From positions 5,094,501 through 5,158,500 of the forward strand of contig NC_081815.1 of the NCBI RefSeq assembly GCF_030704535.1: a stretch of 64,000 nt of DNA, in the 5' to 3' direction. Below, one piece after another: positions 1 through 11,822 of the stretch. The notes under the pieces were generated by a model. It did no database searches. It saw only the letters and a list, made by a program, of their open reading frames with translations, and had not been told where the DNA came from. Each line of letters starts with the position of its first letter. The stretch's first letter is position 1. Source of the DNA: Vitis vinifera (lineage: Eukaryota > Streptophyta > Magnoliopsida > Vitales > Vitaceae). The translations under genes and the position numbers were made by a program.

Positions 1-1205
1 GGCTTAGAACTCATTGCCTTATCATTCTTGGTCGACTGATTAGTGACCTAGACTTGTTGAGAGGTCGTTGGGACATCATCTTCGAGCATAGAATACTTGT
101 TTGCTTGCTTGAATAGGTTACCCATTGTTATGGATGACTTTTTCGCGAGGGACTCGAAAAATGGAATGTTTGGGCTGATGTTTCACTTGAAGATCAACTT
201 GAATCACTGTTTGCCCGAATCACTTCATGAAATATCTTAGTGTTTCACTTCCTACAACTTGATGTTCTACAGGGTGCTTATGTTATGCTTTTGGCGAGTG
301 AAACATAGGTAGTGACCTTCAAAGGCTTCCAAGACATCCCGAAATGTGTTCACATAATTCTACAGGAGGCGGTGAAACTAAGAGAGTGCTTGACAATGTA
401 AGCTGGCCGGAAATACTTTGGGCATCAGTGCATCGTTCCCTATGTCGAGGGTCATGAGCTACTTGAAGTGTATGATGTGGTCAGATGAGTTGATTGTTCT
501 GTTGTACATTGTGCATTTGGGCACCATGAATCCTTTGGGCAGTTCATAGCTAATGATATAGAGGTTGAACGATGTGGAGAACATGTCATCTAGCCGTCAA
601 CTGATAGAGTCAGACGAGGCTCGCATTGCTAGCATTCTCACCTGCTGTTGCCTTGGTTGTTGAGGGGGCCATCTGGATGTGGTTGTTATGGCTGGTTGAC
701 CTAGATGTACCCTTAGGGTTTTTGACATGTTCAACTGTGCCTCCACCCCTAGTGCTTGAGGTCCTAGTTAGGCTTGCATTGCGTCAGACAAATGCGACTC
801 TCTACTGTACCTATTTTTCCTTGATTCCTAGGTGGAGTCGGTGCGTTCATCCGATTGCGTTTGATGAGCTGGCGAAGGCTCATCCTCAAATCATCTCAAG
901 TAGCTGTCGGAGGAGAACTCTATGCCCCTGAAGAAAGATGCCTCAACAGTTCGTCTTAAGGTTGTTTGCCGGTTTTGAGTGTGTTGACTTCGAGAGTGGC
1001 CCATTGACATTTGAGCATGCAACTTTTTGTTCTCTTCTCTTAGTCATTTCTTTTGGCGAAGCATAGTCTACATCCGCCGCTCATTTTCTTGTTGGCATTT
1101 CTCCATCATTTCGCACCAGACAAAATATTCTTTGTTACCCATAGTTGATGATTGGTTTCTAGAAGGTGTTGACATCCTTAGTTGGTTCCCATAGATGACG
1201 CCAAT
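1..1205 (-). mobile_element. Ty3/gypsy (Tat-like) gag relic
   Basis: On the minus strand, between about 540 and 420, the translation contains YELPKGFMVPK followed by NSSDHIIHFK. This resembles the start of the retrotransposon gag domain of Tat/Ogre-type gypsy elements, and an in-frame stop follows directly. At 1184-1205 the minus strand reads ATTGGCGTCATCTATGGGAA, a mutated form of the primer-binding site typical of this lineage, which places the gag leader just downstream in minus orientation. Frames are broken and no protease or reverse transcriptase is present within the window. The element continues past the left edge. The class call is by motif recognition and is moderately safe; the exact lineage is an inference. 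Confidence 0.55.
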
Positions 1206-1984
1206 GTTGGTGTTGTGCCAACTGAATGTACGTCCATCTAGCTTCAGTAGACTCAGATGGATTGCTTTTTTGTACAAAAGGATGTCTGAATAAGTGGTTC
1301 GGTCATACCCCTTCAAAGCTTAAGTCAAAATTTAGTGAGAGTGAATCCAACTTTTTGAATGACTATGTATGCGTACTTTTTTCATACCTTTGGAGGGATT
1401 TTTATATAACGTATGACACCATCATCGCAGTGTTGATTGTATATTTATGCCCTTCATGCACTGATGAATGTCGTTGGGACATATACTATGCCTTAATAAG
1501 GTAGGCAATGACATTATCTTAGCGTGAATTAGGCAATCATACCAAACAAGAGCTGTTGATTGTTGTCATTTTTGGCTGTCGTGCAAAAATTTTGAATCGT
1601 ATTATTGACTATGCATTTACGTTTGCCAATGTCGTCAATTGCATGAAACAACTGGTGACATTGATTTTTGGGTGTAAATGTCGTTTTGATTATCGCTCAA
1701 GCATTAGTGATGATTAATCATTCGTCTAATGTCTGGAATTTTTGATTGGGTCGGTGTGTCTGTTTGGCTGTCCCAATCGACTTAGTTTGTCCGTTTGGAA
1801 GTCCTCAATCGGCTTGATTTGTCCATTCTATCTAGTATTAGGAAAAAAAAAATCTATTTTTCCTCTCGTGTCGGATAAAACTTATTTTGGTTTAGACGAA
1901 TTGCTCCTAAAAGAATTATTCATTTATCTTGGATGACCAAAAAATCTTGAGCCCACAAAGGACACGTGGAGAAAAGCCTACCAC
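1206..1984 (-). mobile_element. probable LTR of the left-edge gypsy relic
   Basis: This stretch lies immediately upstream (minus orientation) of the primer-binding-site-like motif at 1184-1205, so it should be the LTR of that element. It has no credible gene. It ends where homology with the second duplication copy begins, near 1985. I could not define the outer LTR end or a target-site duplication, so the boundary is approximate. Confidence 0.35.
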
Positions 1985-2639
1985 AATGGTGTCACTCTCT
2001 TCCCTGCCCTGCTGTGCACACTCCTAAAAGACAATTATACCCTGACTTTGTACTTGAAAAAGTGAGGATGATAAACCTTTGGATATGCGTGTCAGGCGGT
2101 GGATCCCAAAGTAATTAAAGCCAGGAATCAAGAATAGTCTTGGATTTGTCATTTTATATAACCTGCATTAAAAAAAGAAAAAAATCACATTCAATCTCTT
2201 AAAACACAATCTGTCTTCCACACTTCGTAAATTTTTTGAAATATGTTAGCACTCTTATCAAGAATGGTCTTTTATTTTTTTAATATATATACACATATAA
2301 TTGTTAATTCCTAAAATATATTTAAAAATAATTATTTTTCTAAAACACATTTTTATTGTTTTTAATAGATTTTCTGAATTATTTTAAAAATGAATTATAA
2401 CAGTATAGAAAATAATTAAAAGTAAAATATTTATTTTAAAAAGTTTTTGAAAACATAAAAATTAAGTTGAAAATATTTTAGAGTTTTAAATATATTTTTA
2501 TTCAAAAAAATATAAGAAAACTATTTTGAAAAATTATCCTCAAAAAATAGAAAATTATTTCTTTTTTAAAAGACTGTTTTGAAAAACTTTTAATTCAAAA
2601 TAAAAATATCATTTATTTTGTTCGATCTTTTATGAGGAC

Positions 2640-3130
2640 CTTAAAGCTAAAAACTCAAGTGCGATTACTGTGAGGGAAAACGAGGCACACTTGCAACCCA
2701 CAACCCCTTTAAGGGCTCAGGGAGTTGTGCATGTAAGAAAGGTAACCTACTTATGAGTTTTCACTTTAAAATTAATCAGCCAGCGAACATATCATATCCA
2801 ACTTTGGTGTTTTTGTGTATGAATTGTTTTTTGTAAAGTAATGATAATTTTGATTTGTTTTTTCTTAGACAACCCAAAAGTTAGATGTGGAACAGAGATA
2901 TGCTTTTTGAGGGGTTAGTATATCAAGGAAAGCAAAAGTGGAGAAGAAGAGGGCCCTCACGTCAATCAAAGGTTGTAATCCATGCACGAGTGGAGAGTGC
3001 AACTCAGTGTGGCGGACCACCTCTTTCTCTATATAATTATTTACATTCCTTCTCTCTCTCCTACCATCCAAATCTTTCTGTGGGTGAGAGAGAGAGAGAC
3101 GTCAGAAAAGAGAGGGACTTTGTGTTTGTA
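2640..3130 (+). promoter_or_regulatory. MYB-A promoter and 5' UTR
   Basis: A good TATA box (CTATATAAT) lies at 3029-3037, about 95 bases before the chosen ATG, and is followed by a CT-rich then GA-rich leader (CTTCTCTCTCTC and GAGAGAGAGAGAC). A block at about 2755-2805 (ATTAATCAGCCAGCGAACAT) is almost unchanged in the promoter of MYB-B, suggesting a conserved cis element or simply recent common origin. Copy A carries about 23 extra bases near 2716-2738 relative to copy B. Confidence 0.6.
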
Positions 3131-4012
3131 ATGGAGGAGACTGGAGGACTTGTGCCCAAGCCAAGCGTGAAGAAAGGCTTGTGGAAACCGGAAGAGGACT
3201 TGCTTTTGAAAAAATATGTGGAGGCTCATGGAGAAGGGAAATGGGCTACTGTTTCTGAAAGATCAGGTGATGAAGCTAGCTCAAATATGTATACACCTTT
3301 CTCTCTCTCGGTAAATGTCAATGCATGTATGGGAAAATTACTGAATATATATTCTGTGCCTTACAGGATTGAAGAGGGGTGGGAAGAGTTGCAGGCTGAG
3401 ATGGAAGAATTATCTGAGACCCAACATAAAACGTGGAGAGATTTCCAAAGAGGAAGAAGATCTAATTATCCGGATGCATAAGCTTCTCGGAAACCGGTAT
3501 ATTCTGCTTGCCAAGCTCTCAACAAAACCAAGTTGATGTGATATTCCTCGATTTGATCAGAAAAAAGTGATGAGTACATTCCAATGTTTTCTTTTGTTTT
3601 GTGTAGATGGTCTCTGATCGCGGGTCGCCTCCCAGGTCGAACTGATAATGAGGTGAAGAACTATTGGAATACCCATTTGAACAAGGGACGGTCCCGAGGC
3701 AAAAGAAAGAGCCCCAGCAGCGATGATGACGCTGGAAACAAGAGACACCGAGGATTGCCAAATTCTCAGCCTGTCTGCGACGGAAGTCCAGAGAAGAGCA
3801 GTGAAGGATCCGAGGGAAGGAAAGAAGAGGAGTCTCATAATATTCTTGATAATAATCCCAGGATGGAAGATACAAAGAGCCTCAACCATGACATAAAATC
3901 TCCATTGCCGCCAAGTGTGGAGGACACAGCATTCTTATTTTATGCTGAACCCTTCATATCCTTCCCAGATCCCTTTGTTCTATTTGAAACATTGGGGGAG
4001 ATGGAGTGGTGA
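3131..4012 (+). CDS. R2R3-MYB transcription factor A (MYB82/WER-like), 223 aa
   Basis: A nuclear DNA-binding regulator. Exons are 3131-3266, 3367-3496 and 3607-4012 (stop TGA); introns of 100 and 110 bases are GT-AG, and the exons total 672 nt in frame. R2 spans about residues 14-64 with tryptophans W18, W38 and W58. R3 spans about 67-115 with I71 in place of the first tryptophan, then W90 and W109. The R3 stretch from D77 to R96 fits the bHLH-partner motif [DE]Lx2[RK]x3Lx6Lx3R exactly, so it probably acts with a bHLH/WD40 complex, as WER, GL1, MYB82 and MYB5/TT2-type factors do. The start [20 protein letters not shown] and the linker RPNIKRG look most like MYB82. The tail is acidic/serine-rich and ends near FETLGEMEW, with no repression motif that I recognise. 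The frame is open upstream of 3131, but the TATA position and family length favour this ATG. It converges on the TBC pseudogene downstream. Confidence 0.93.
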
Positions 4013-5060
4013 AGACACCCACTCACCGTCACAACCGGAGGAGGGCATGAAGCGACTGCCGTGTCCTGGGCTGTTGAGTGTGAATTATGATTGCTGTTGT
4101 TGAATGTTGAATTATGTTGGTTCTTTTTGTTTTGTTTTATTTTTTATTTTTTCGGTTTATATAAATATTTTATATACAAAATATATACATGTAATTAGCA
4201 AAGCAAGGTACTTTTCCAGGTATTCCCTCTCTAAGGCAAATTAGCGATGATTAATGGGAGTCGGATCGACCATCATTATGGGTCACTGAAAAAAATGAGG
4301 TGGGCCACTTACCCAGTTCAGTGTCCTTACTATCCATCCCAAGTACTTCACGATGCGACAATGGCAAGAAGTTAAGAACATCACCTGTATGGTGAACTAC
4401 TAAGAACACGCTTGGAAGTCTGAAAGTGAAACTTTTCAGTTTGTTTCCTCTAGTATTCAATACCTACAGTATATCCCGATGGTTGCAAAGAGCAAAATGG
4501 ACTGATTGCAAATGTGACCAAAAACACATCAAGGAAATAATAGGCAACAAAACAGGACCAATCCCAAACACCAAGTAATATTGGAGTAATCACAGATTTC
4601 CAAATAAAAGCAACTGAACTGAATGATCAAAACAGAGGTAAAATCATAAAGCTGTAGAAATCCACCTTTTTTTTCCTGTTATTTTTCAAATTGGCTGCAA
4701 ATCAAACTTGGCTTTATAGTAGAACACTCCACCCAACACGTTTACATTTTTTTTAGCACTTGGGCAATAGGGATTGAATGGGAGAAGGTAACAGAGGCCC
4801 GCACCAGAATCAATTGCTTTCCATTTCCCACATAAGAGTCATTTGATGTAAGGAAAGGTATAGATTTCATTAAAGCTTGATCTATATGAATTTGTTTTTT
4901 TTTTAAAAACGAGAATTTAGGTAAAGCAGCGACCCGCTGCCCTTCATGTTTGAAATATAAAGCTGATAAAATCCTCCCATTTGCAAAATGCAGGAAAGAG
5001 TTGCCTTAACACTTGATACTAGAGAATTGATAAATTCTTTCCCAGGGGAAGGTTCCATGT
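4013..5060. other. MYB-A to TBC-pseudogene convergent spacer
   Basis: About 1.05 kb of non-coding DNA containing the MYB-A 3' UTR and the former 3' flank of the TBC gene. It matches the copy-B sequence 22415-22950 plus 27124-27698 once the copia insertion there is removed. Open frames here are short and not shared between copies, so I call no gene. Confidence 0.6.
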
Positions 5061-5284
5061 TCATAAAACATCGTCTTGTTGTGGGTATAGTAAACCACTG
5101 TCAATTGGCAATGAAGGTGGAGTTCCTGGTGGGATACTAGCTGCACCATTCTCACCGGCACATATGCACAGAGCCTGTGCATCCCTGAGGATTGCGTCCA
5201 GGTCGATCTGTCCTCTCAGCTCGTTTATGAATTTCAGGAGTGTGTCAAAACTCATCTGCTCTCCCATTATATTGTCACGGTACC

Positions 5285-8200
5285 TATAATACCGGGTTTT
5301 TAAGGACACATCAGATTCAGGAGCATAAAGTCTTTCATAAAATTGTAAGTCAAATGGTCAAAAAGAGTGATGAAGATCCATGTGTTAATATATAATTGGG
5401 AGAGATTTTGGAAAAGTTGGTCAAAAGTCAATAGTTTGAAAATTTTATCACACCAATTGTAAGTTTTAGAAATTAAATTTAGAATTTAAGAAAAATTTAA
5501 CTATCAAATAATTGAGATTATGTTTTGAAAATTTGAATATTAAGCACAAGAATTAATTTAATTATTATCGAGTAATTATAAAAAATCGTAGTAAGAAAAA
5601 CTTGGTAAAAAATTATATTATATCAGATTGTTATAATGGATAATTAAAAAGAAATTGAATTTAATTTTATAACGAATCAATTTGGGTTTTATAATTGGAA
5701 TTTAACTTTATAGAATTACGAAACATTAACCGGACTTGAATTGAAATTAAATAAAGAGTAAATTATGATATGTGAATTTAGAAAAAAAAATTATATATAT
5801 ACAAAATGGGTAAATTAATTAAATGTGAATTTTATGAATTTAACTTTTGAAATTTTGATGCGATTGAATAATTCGACAAATGAAGTAAATTAAATAAAAG
5901 TTATATCAAAAAGTTGAGAAATTGATTTTTATAAATTGAATTATAATTAATTAAATTTTTGTTGGTAAATAAATATTAATAAAATTAATGGGTTAATGGT
6001 TATTACAAATTTCAACTTCTTGGTTGCCGAAAAATTATTTTATGTTTTTAATATTTTTTTGAAATTGAATTTTGTTAATAGTTAATTATATCATATTTTA
6101 AGTGAATTTCAGAGTAAAAATACTTCAGATAATTATAGTCAAATTATACTTTTTAAAAAGCAGATCTATAGTAAATTAAATTACGGTAGTATTTTTCGTG
6201 AGGTGGAAAATCATAAATTGAGTTTAATTCGTAATTATGGAAGGTGGAATTAAGATTAATGGTTTTAATTTAATTAAGAGAAATGGCGTGCGTGACATTT
6301 TTAAAATTGTTTAATATATATAAATACCATAAGTGGCTTGGTGGCGTGGGAGTGTGAAGAAAGAAAAAAAATAAAAAAATGAAGTGAATTGAAAAAGAAA
6401 TGAAATAAAAAGAAATCAAAGCTTTTGGTGTTGGGCCGTGGGCCGGGTTAAAAACAAAAGGAAATGGGATTTTAAAGAGGAAAAGAAAGGGAATAGGAAG
6501 TGGCAGAAGGGTCTCGACAATGGAGAGGATTTTCCGTCGGATCTTTGGATGGCCTAACGTCATTCGTTTTGCATGAAAAATTGAGGAGGTGTTCTACTCG
6601 ATGAGAGGAACGATTCTATAATGGCCGATCTTGTTTTTAATGGTCTGATTCGTAGATATGTGGTAGGGAACCTAATCCTAAAACTTTAATTAAATATGTT
6701 TTTTCTTGAAAAAAAATTATAGATCTTGTCATTTTGAGTTAAATAGGTAATGTTTGTGTTGTAGGAAGTTTATTGGATGATTGAGAATTTTTTTGAAATT
6801 TTTGTGATGTTGGGAAATTTTGTTTGGTTAATAAATGATTGTTTTCGGGTTGTTAAAATTTGTGGAATGTTGAAAAAATATAAAATTGTGGCATATGATA
6901 TAATTTATTGATATGTGAATTTTTGAGAAATTTTTGGAATATTTTTGGTGATTTTATTATGAAAAAATAATCATGTTTGATTATTAGAAATTATTGGAAT
7001 GATTGGAAAATTATAAAATTGTGGTATATGTTATAATTTATTGATATGTGAATTTTTGAGATATTGCTGAAATATTTTTGGTGATTTTATTGTGGAAAAA
7101 TAATCATGTTTGATTATTGGAAATTATTGAAATGGTTAGAAAATTATAAAATTGTGTTATATGTTATAATTTATTGATATGTGAATTTTTGAGAAATTTT
7201 AGGAATATTTTTGGTGATTTTATTGTGGAAAAACAATTATGTTTGATTATTGGAATGGTTGGAAAATTATAAAATTGTGGTATATGTTATAATTTATTAA
7301 TATGTGAATTTTTGAGAAATTGTTGGAATATTTTTTATGATTTTATTGTGGAAAAATAATCATGTTTGATTATTGAAAATTATTGGAATGGTTGGAAAAT
7401 TATAAAATTGTGGTATAAGTTATAATTTATTAATATGTGAATTTTTGAGAAATTTTTGGAATATCTTTGATGATTTTATTGTGGGAAAATAATTATATTG
7501 AATTGTTCGAATTGTTAGGAAATTTTGGAATTATGGCATGATTGTAATTCCGATGATATTGGTGATACATATGAATGAGAGTAATTAACCTCATGGCATG
7601 CATTTGTATCATGGTTGTGTGAATAAATGATAAAAAATGTGAAAAATGCATGAAATGGCAAAAGAAAGAGAAAAATGAATAGTGATGAAAAGTAAAGACT
7701 CGTGTGAGGCGAATTAAGAAGGGAGATAGATCTCTAGAGTGAAAGACCCAAAAGTTTACCTCAGGAAGATTCCGAATGAGGAGTGTATTTGAGTACGAAC
7801 ACGTATCCTTCGGTGAAAGCTCGAGAACAATAGTGCATTGTATGATTGTGTGTTACACATTTATATGCATTTTATTTAATTGTTGAATATTATGGAATTA
7901 TATATAATATTAGAGATTAAATTATGTGGCTTGATCAATACTGTTGAGATGCTTCTTTTGTATTCTTTGGAACTTAGTAATCTCCATTAACCCTTGGGTG
8001 TTAGGCATCTTATTGAGCAATGTGGAATGTTCACCCATTCATTTTTAAATGTTTTTAGATATAGATATCACTCTTGGGGATCTACAGATGGGGTAGGAAG
8101 GACTTTAGGATGCCCCTAAAGCGGCCTAGTGGAGGGTGTTGTATTTGTGGTGTTTGTGGTACTAGATTTTGTTTTGAGCAAACTGTGGACTATGTGCTAT

Positions 8201-8464
8201 AATGAGACTTTATTTTGATTAAACTGTTCAACTGTGAACTTTTATTTTTATACTGTAATGATAATTATTATATCTTGTTGCTTTTGAGTATTGATTAGTA
8301 TGTTGTTAGTTGGTGGGAACTCTAGTGTGATTTATACGTAGAGAGAAAAAAATCAGAGTGTTTTGGTTGATTGTCAGCGTGGAGTAAGAGAAACTCTTAG
8401 GGTCAAACCTTTGACCTGGGGTCATGGGCCAAATTTTAGGTTGCTTGGAATTTGGGTAATGACA
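5285..8464 (+). mobile_element. solo LTR (about 3.18 kb) in pseudogene exon 15'
   Basis: The insertion point is exact by comparison with intact copy B. GTACC occurs at 5280-5284 and again at 8465-8469, while the intact gene has it once, giving a 5-base target duplication typical of LTR retrotransposons. The insert starts TATAATACCGGG (a usual TGTAATACC start with one G-to-A change) and ends AATGACA. It contains no gag or pol, no primer-binding site and no second LTR, so it is best read as a solo LTR left by recombination. It is AT-rich and carries an internal tandem repeat at 6882-7504. Confidence 0.7.
6882..7504 (+). repeat. tandem repeat, about 5 copies of a 133-base unit
   Basis: Units begin with AAAATTGTGG-like sequence at 6882, 7015, 7148, 7271 and 7404. 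Spacings are 133, 133, 123 and 133, so the third unit has a 10-base deletion and the last is incomplete. Each contains TATAATTTATTGATATGTGA and a TAATCATGTTTGATTATT segment that is nearly palindromic. The array lies inside the solo LTR. It has no unique spacers, so it is not a CRISPR array. Confidence 0.88.
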
Positions 8465-8870
8465 GTACCCCTTCAAGATTGCAACACATACATACAAGTG
8501 CAAGTGTTTAGACAAATAGTGTGTCCATAGCATCTCCCACAACCTCATGGTTTTCTCATATTCAAATTCTCTGTCATACGTGCAAAATTCACTTCAGGAC
8601 AAATTAAATAAATGTAAGAGTAACATTTGTAGGGATAGTATATTATTTATCTCGACAGTTTTTAGAGTCACACTACATTATTTATCAACACAGATATCTG
8701 GAAAAGCAAAAGAAATATATTGTAATTTAAGGGTATATTTGGAAGTTCTCTTCCAAAATAGTTTTCTATTTTTTAAAACAAAAAAAAATCTGAAAAAAAA
8801 ATTATCAACAAAAAAATTGAAAATGGTTTTTTGTTATTAAAAATATAAAATAGGATGTAAATATATTTGT

Positions 8871-10470
8871 GTAGGCAATTTCGGGCCAAAATCCCCATTA
8901 TGTCTCTTAACTCATACTCTTTAAAACCTCCTTTGGGCACTTGCTTTTTTCAAATTATTCGTGTTTGAAAATGGCTAAAGGAGTTGGTAAATGCTATGGA
9001 GGTGTTGGATGATGACAAACATTGATCAACTTTGTTTTAAACTCTTATCATATTTATTGAAAAATCGAGTGGTTACTTAGGGAGTGTAAAACATAATGTT
9101 TAAATCATTTTGATCGATTTCTGATAAATCAAACTTAAGGGTAATAGTTTTTGCTATGCCCAGTTCTTTTTATTCTTCTCTAATCGATCAAACTTGAATC
9201 ACATCTGCATTCCTTCAACTTTTCAAAATTATTCTCAATTGTTGGATGGGTTTTAAAATTACAATACTTAAGTTTTCTTTTAAGATGCATGAAGGATGGT
9301 TGCGAGAGTGAAAACCCTTTTTTTTAGCTTCAATTTTTTCTTACCAAATTAGGGAGTGTTTGCCTTGAGAGAAAATCACTTGGGTTTGAGTTCAAAATCA
9401 ATTTTTGAGTGAGAAATTTTTGTTCCAAATGGGTTGATTCATTGAATTATTCATCTTTGCTCTCATACTCAACATATTTGGGGTAGAACCCAAGTTTCTT
9501 CTTGCATGGATTCAAGAAGAGGCTAATATCAAAGCTTGAAGTGGATTCCAAGTATTTTCCAAAATAAGAAAAGTAGTAATTGAAACTTGAAGGTTCTAGG
9601 CAAGTGATCCAAGAAAGGATGAAATGTTTGGGCTCGGTAAATCCTTGAACTCAACTAATTTTTTTTTCCATAGTAGATTATTTGATTGCTTGAGGCCCGT
9701 GGTTCTTTTTTTTTTATTATTATTATTATCTCTTCAAAGGTTTTCCACATTAAAAAAATTGGTGTCCTTGTCTATCTATTTTATCTTGTCTCTTGATTAG
9801 TATTTCATTAGATTGTGATATTTTTTCATTGAGTTATGTTGATTGTTTAATTGGAGCATGACCTGAAATTTGACTATTTGAACTTTGAAAGAACAAGATA
9901 TATTTCAGTTTTTGTTGATTGATGTCAAGAGACATATGAAATTGAGTGTTTGTATTGATGTAATGTCTTATATATCATGTTTGAGGAGTGTTGTTTTATT
10001 TGCATGTGTCTTGCATTGAATAACTCGTTTGGAAGAGTGTTGGTGAATTCAATATTACTTGTGATTTGCTTGTTAATTCATAGGATTGAAAAAGAAGATC
10101 AATTCATAGGAGAAAAACAAGGGATTTGTAAGAAACTTTCTCTAATTGTTGCAAAAACACCTATTCACCACCCCCCTCCCTCCCACCCCTATGTGTTATC
10201 CATAGGTGAGATTCATTTCCAATTGGTATCATAGTGGATCTTAAAGCAAAAAATTATTTTCTATCCTTGAATGTCAAATATGGGACCTCATTTTTTAACC
10301 GGAGAAAATTATTCTCATTGGAAAGTGAGAATGCAATATTTTCTCAAAATGAAAGTGAAAAAAAATATGAAACATGGTTGAATTTGGTAGGTCTACTACA
10401 TAGTTAATTAAATGGTGATTGTGTGATGATTGGCTTGAAAACTTGTGGTAATTGCTATATTGTTAGTCAA
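8871..10470 (+). mobile_element. copia LTR end + gag start fragment
   Basis: This segment is absent from copy B, so it was inserted after the duplication. At about 10221-10232 TTGGTATCATAG is a tRNA-iMet primer-binding site with one change. It is followed by an open stretch beginning near 10270 that translates as MSNMGPHFLTGENYSHWKVR, the N-terminus of a copia gag (the GxNYxxWKxxM pattern). The preceding 1.35 kb would then be the 5' LTR, whose start near TGTAGGCAATTT is tentative. The element is cut off about 150 bases into gag, where copy-B homology resumes (GGTGATAAGGTATAT). No target duplication was found, so it may have been truncated by a deletion. Confidence 0.55.
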
Positions 10471-11822
10471 ACCATTGAGGGTGATAAGGTATATCGATTA
10501 AACTTATAGTAACGCCAATTAAATATTAAATTTTAAGCTTCATGACAACCATGTAGTAAGCAACATCAAGCTGCATGTGCCTGCATTTGATAATTAGATA
10601 GTAGAATAACATAAATCGTGAATGAACGGAAAGAAAAAAAAAAAAACACGATGAACAAACAGTAAATCCAGGAACCTGAATTTATAATGGTCTCACTTGC
10701 CTTAACCCAGCCGAACAAAAGAAATACAAAAGAAATAATTATGGAGCGGGCATCTAACAACTCCACCAGCTTTCAAAATAACATTGAAAATCAGTAAGGA
10801 TTAGAAACTCAGAACGTGTTATTGTTGCCTATAAAAAGAGTTTAGCCAAGGCACCGCTGAGACATGAACCTTCAAGCTCACACATTTAAACACCGTGGAC
10901 AAATAAAAAGTTAAGTGTCAAAGTTATGATACTAAACTAAAGCACATCAGCAGTTCACAGCTTGCGAGCAAAGCATCAAAAGGCATAAAAGAAGATTCAG
11001 AAAGTAATAGTAGTGTACCTTATTCATTGAGAGGTATCGCATGACTACCTTTCGCTGTTTTGAGAAAATTTTTCTGTTCATATAGAGATTGTGCTTCTAC
11101 ATGAAAGGGTATGGCTCCATAAACAATTTTGGCAATCGTTTTTCAGTTAACACTGCCCTTTGACATGCCCTTGACTAGTGTGTGCAGCTTTCATAATAAG
11201 GTGGCCCAGCAGGTTTGAGACTGGATTTTACCTAATACATGGCTCATGGGCCGGGGAAGCATCATGTATCCGGAGCTTATATCTTCCACATGAGGTGGGG
11301 ATTGGAGAGACAGAGAAAACTTTGATATTGCAAAAAGTTGAGTGTGCATGCCATTTTGGTCTCGATTGAAATTTGGCCCAAGGCGTTCCATCAGAGCCAC
11401 AGAACACCAAAATGATTCCGCCTCATCGTTCACTACAAACAATATTGGGTACCGAAGATCGCTCATACCCTATAAGACACATAGAGGTTCTTAATAAGCA
11501 AGCTCCAACTGTTGATACGGTAGATTGTAGATCCATATATAGGAGTTAAACCCTATGGATAGGGATCTATATCATGTAAATATATAGCCTCCTCTCCAGC
11601 CGCCTTAGATGTTTATGGTATTACGTACACTTTAGAATAGGTTCAGTAGATCTTTGATTAATAAAATTCTCACAGTACCATGTAGATATTTGGTGATCGA
11701 TTCTGTATGTTATCATCATATCCCATGTAACGTGTTTTATTTAGAAGCTTTTAAGTCACTGTTGCACAGCAGTGTGGTCTCAGGGTTCCACCAGTCTTCC
11801 AAATTTCCAGTATGGGTTGGTG

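Larger units (their letters stand above)
5061..11469 (-). pseudogene. TBC RabGAP pseudogene (exons 13-15 only, broken)
   Basis: A partial copy of the RabGAP gene at 27699-51907. Exon 13' is 11320-11469 (150 bases, still open, encoding VALMERLGPNFNRDQNGM), but the G of its GT donor is gone (CAAAG then TTTTCT). Exon 14' is 10701-10769 and has lost 32 bases relative to the intact 101, which shifts the frame. Exon 15' is split into 8470-8570 and 5061-5284 by a 3180-base solo LTR flanked by GTACC on both sides. The last piece still reads GENGAASIPPGTPPSLPIDS before its stop. No exons 1-12 or TBC promoter exist in this copy, so it cannot make the GAP. Decay mutations postdate the duplication. Confidence 0.9.
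1985..11822. repeat. segmental duplication, copy A (MYB-A + TBC 3' exons)
   Basis: Sequence from about 1985 (near GCTGTGCACAC) to about 11822 (near CAGTATGGGTTGGTGG) matches 20455-31036 block by block: MYB promoter, MYB exons and introns, 3' flank, the last three TBC exons and part of a TBC intron. Homology is interrupted by copy-private insertions at 5285-8464 and about 8871-10470. The right end corresponds to a point inside intron 12 of the intact TBC gene, which explains why only exons 13-15 are present here. Similarity was judged by eye and boundaries are good to some tens of bases. Confidence 0.9.

Noticed and set aside
2885..3481. Single 198-codon frame covering the MYB-A start region
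   Set aside because: It reads through the promoter, exon 1, intron 1 and exon 2 in the wrong frame after intron 1. The spliced model restores a perfect R2R3 domain.
6882..7504. Regularly spaced repeats that could suggest a CRISPR-like array
   Set aside because: Units are 133 bases and contiguous with no unique spacers, in a eukaryotic LTR. It is an ordinary tandem repeat.
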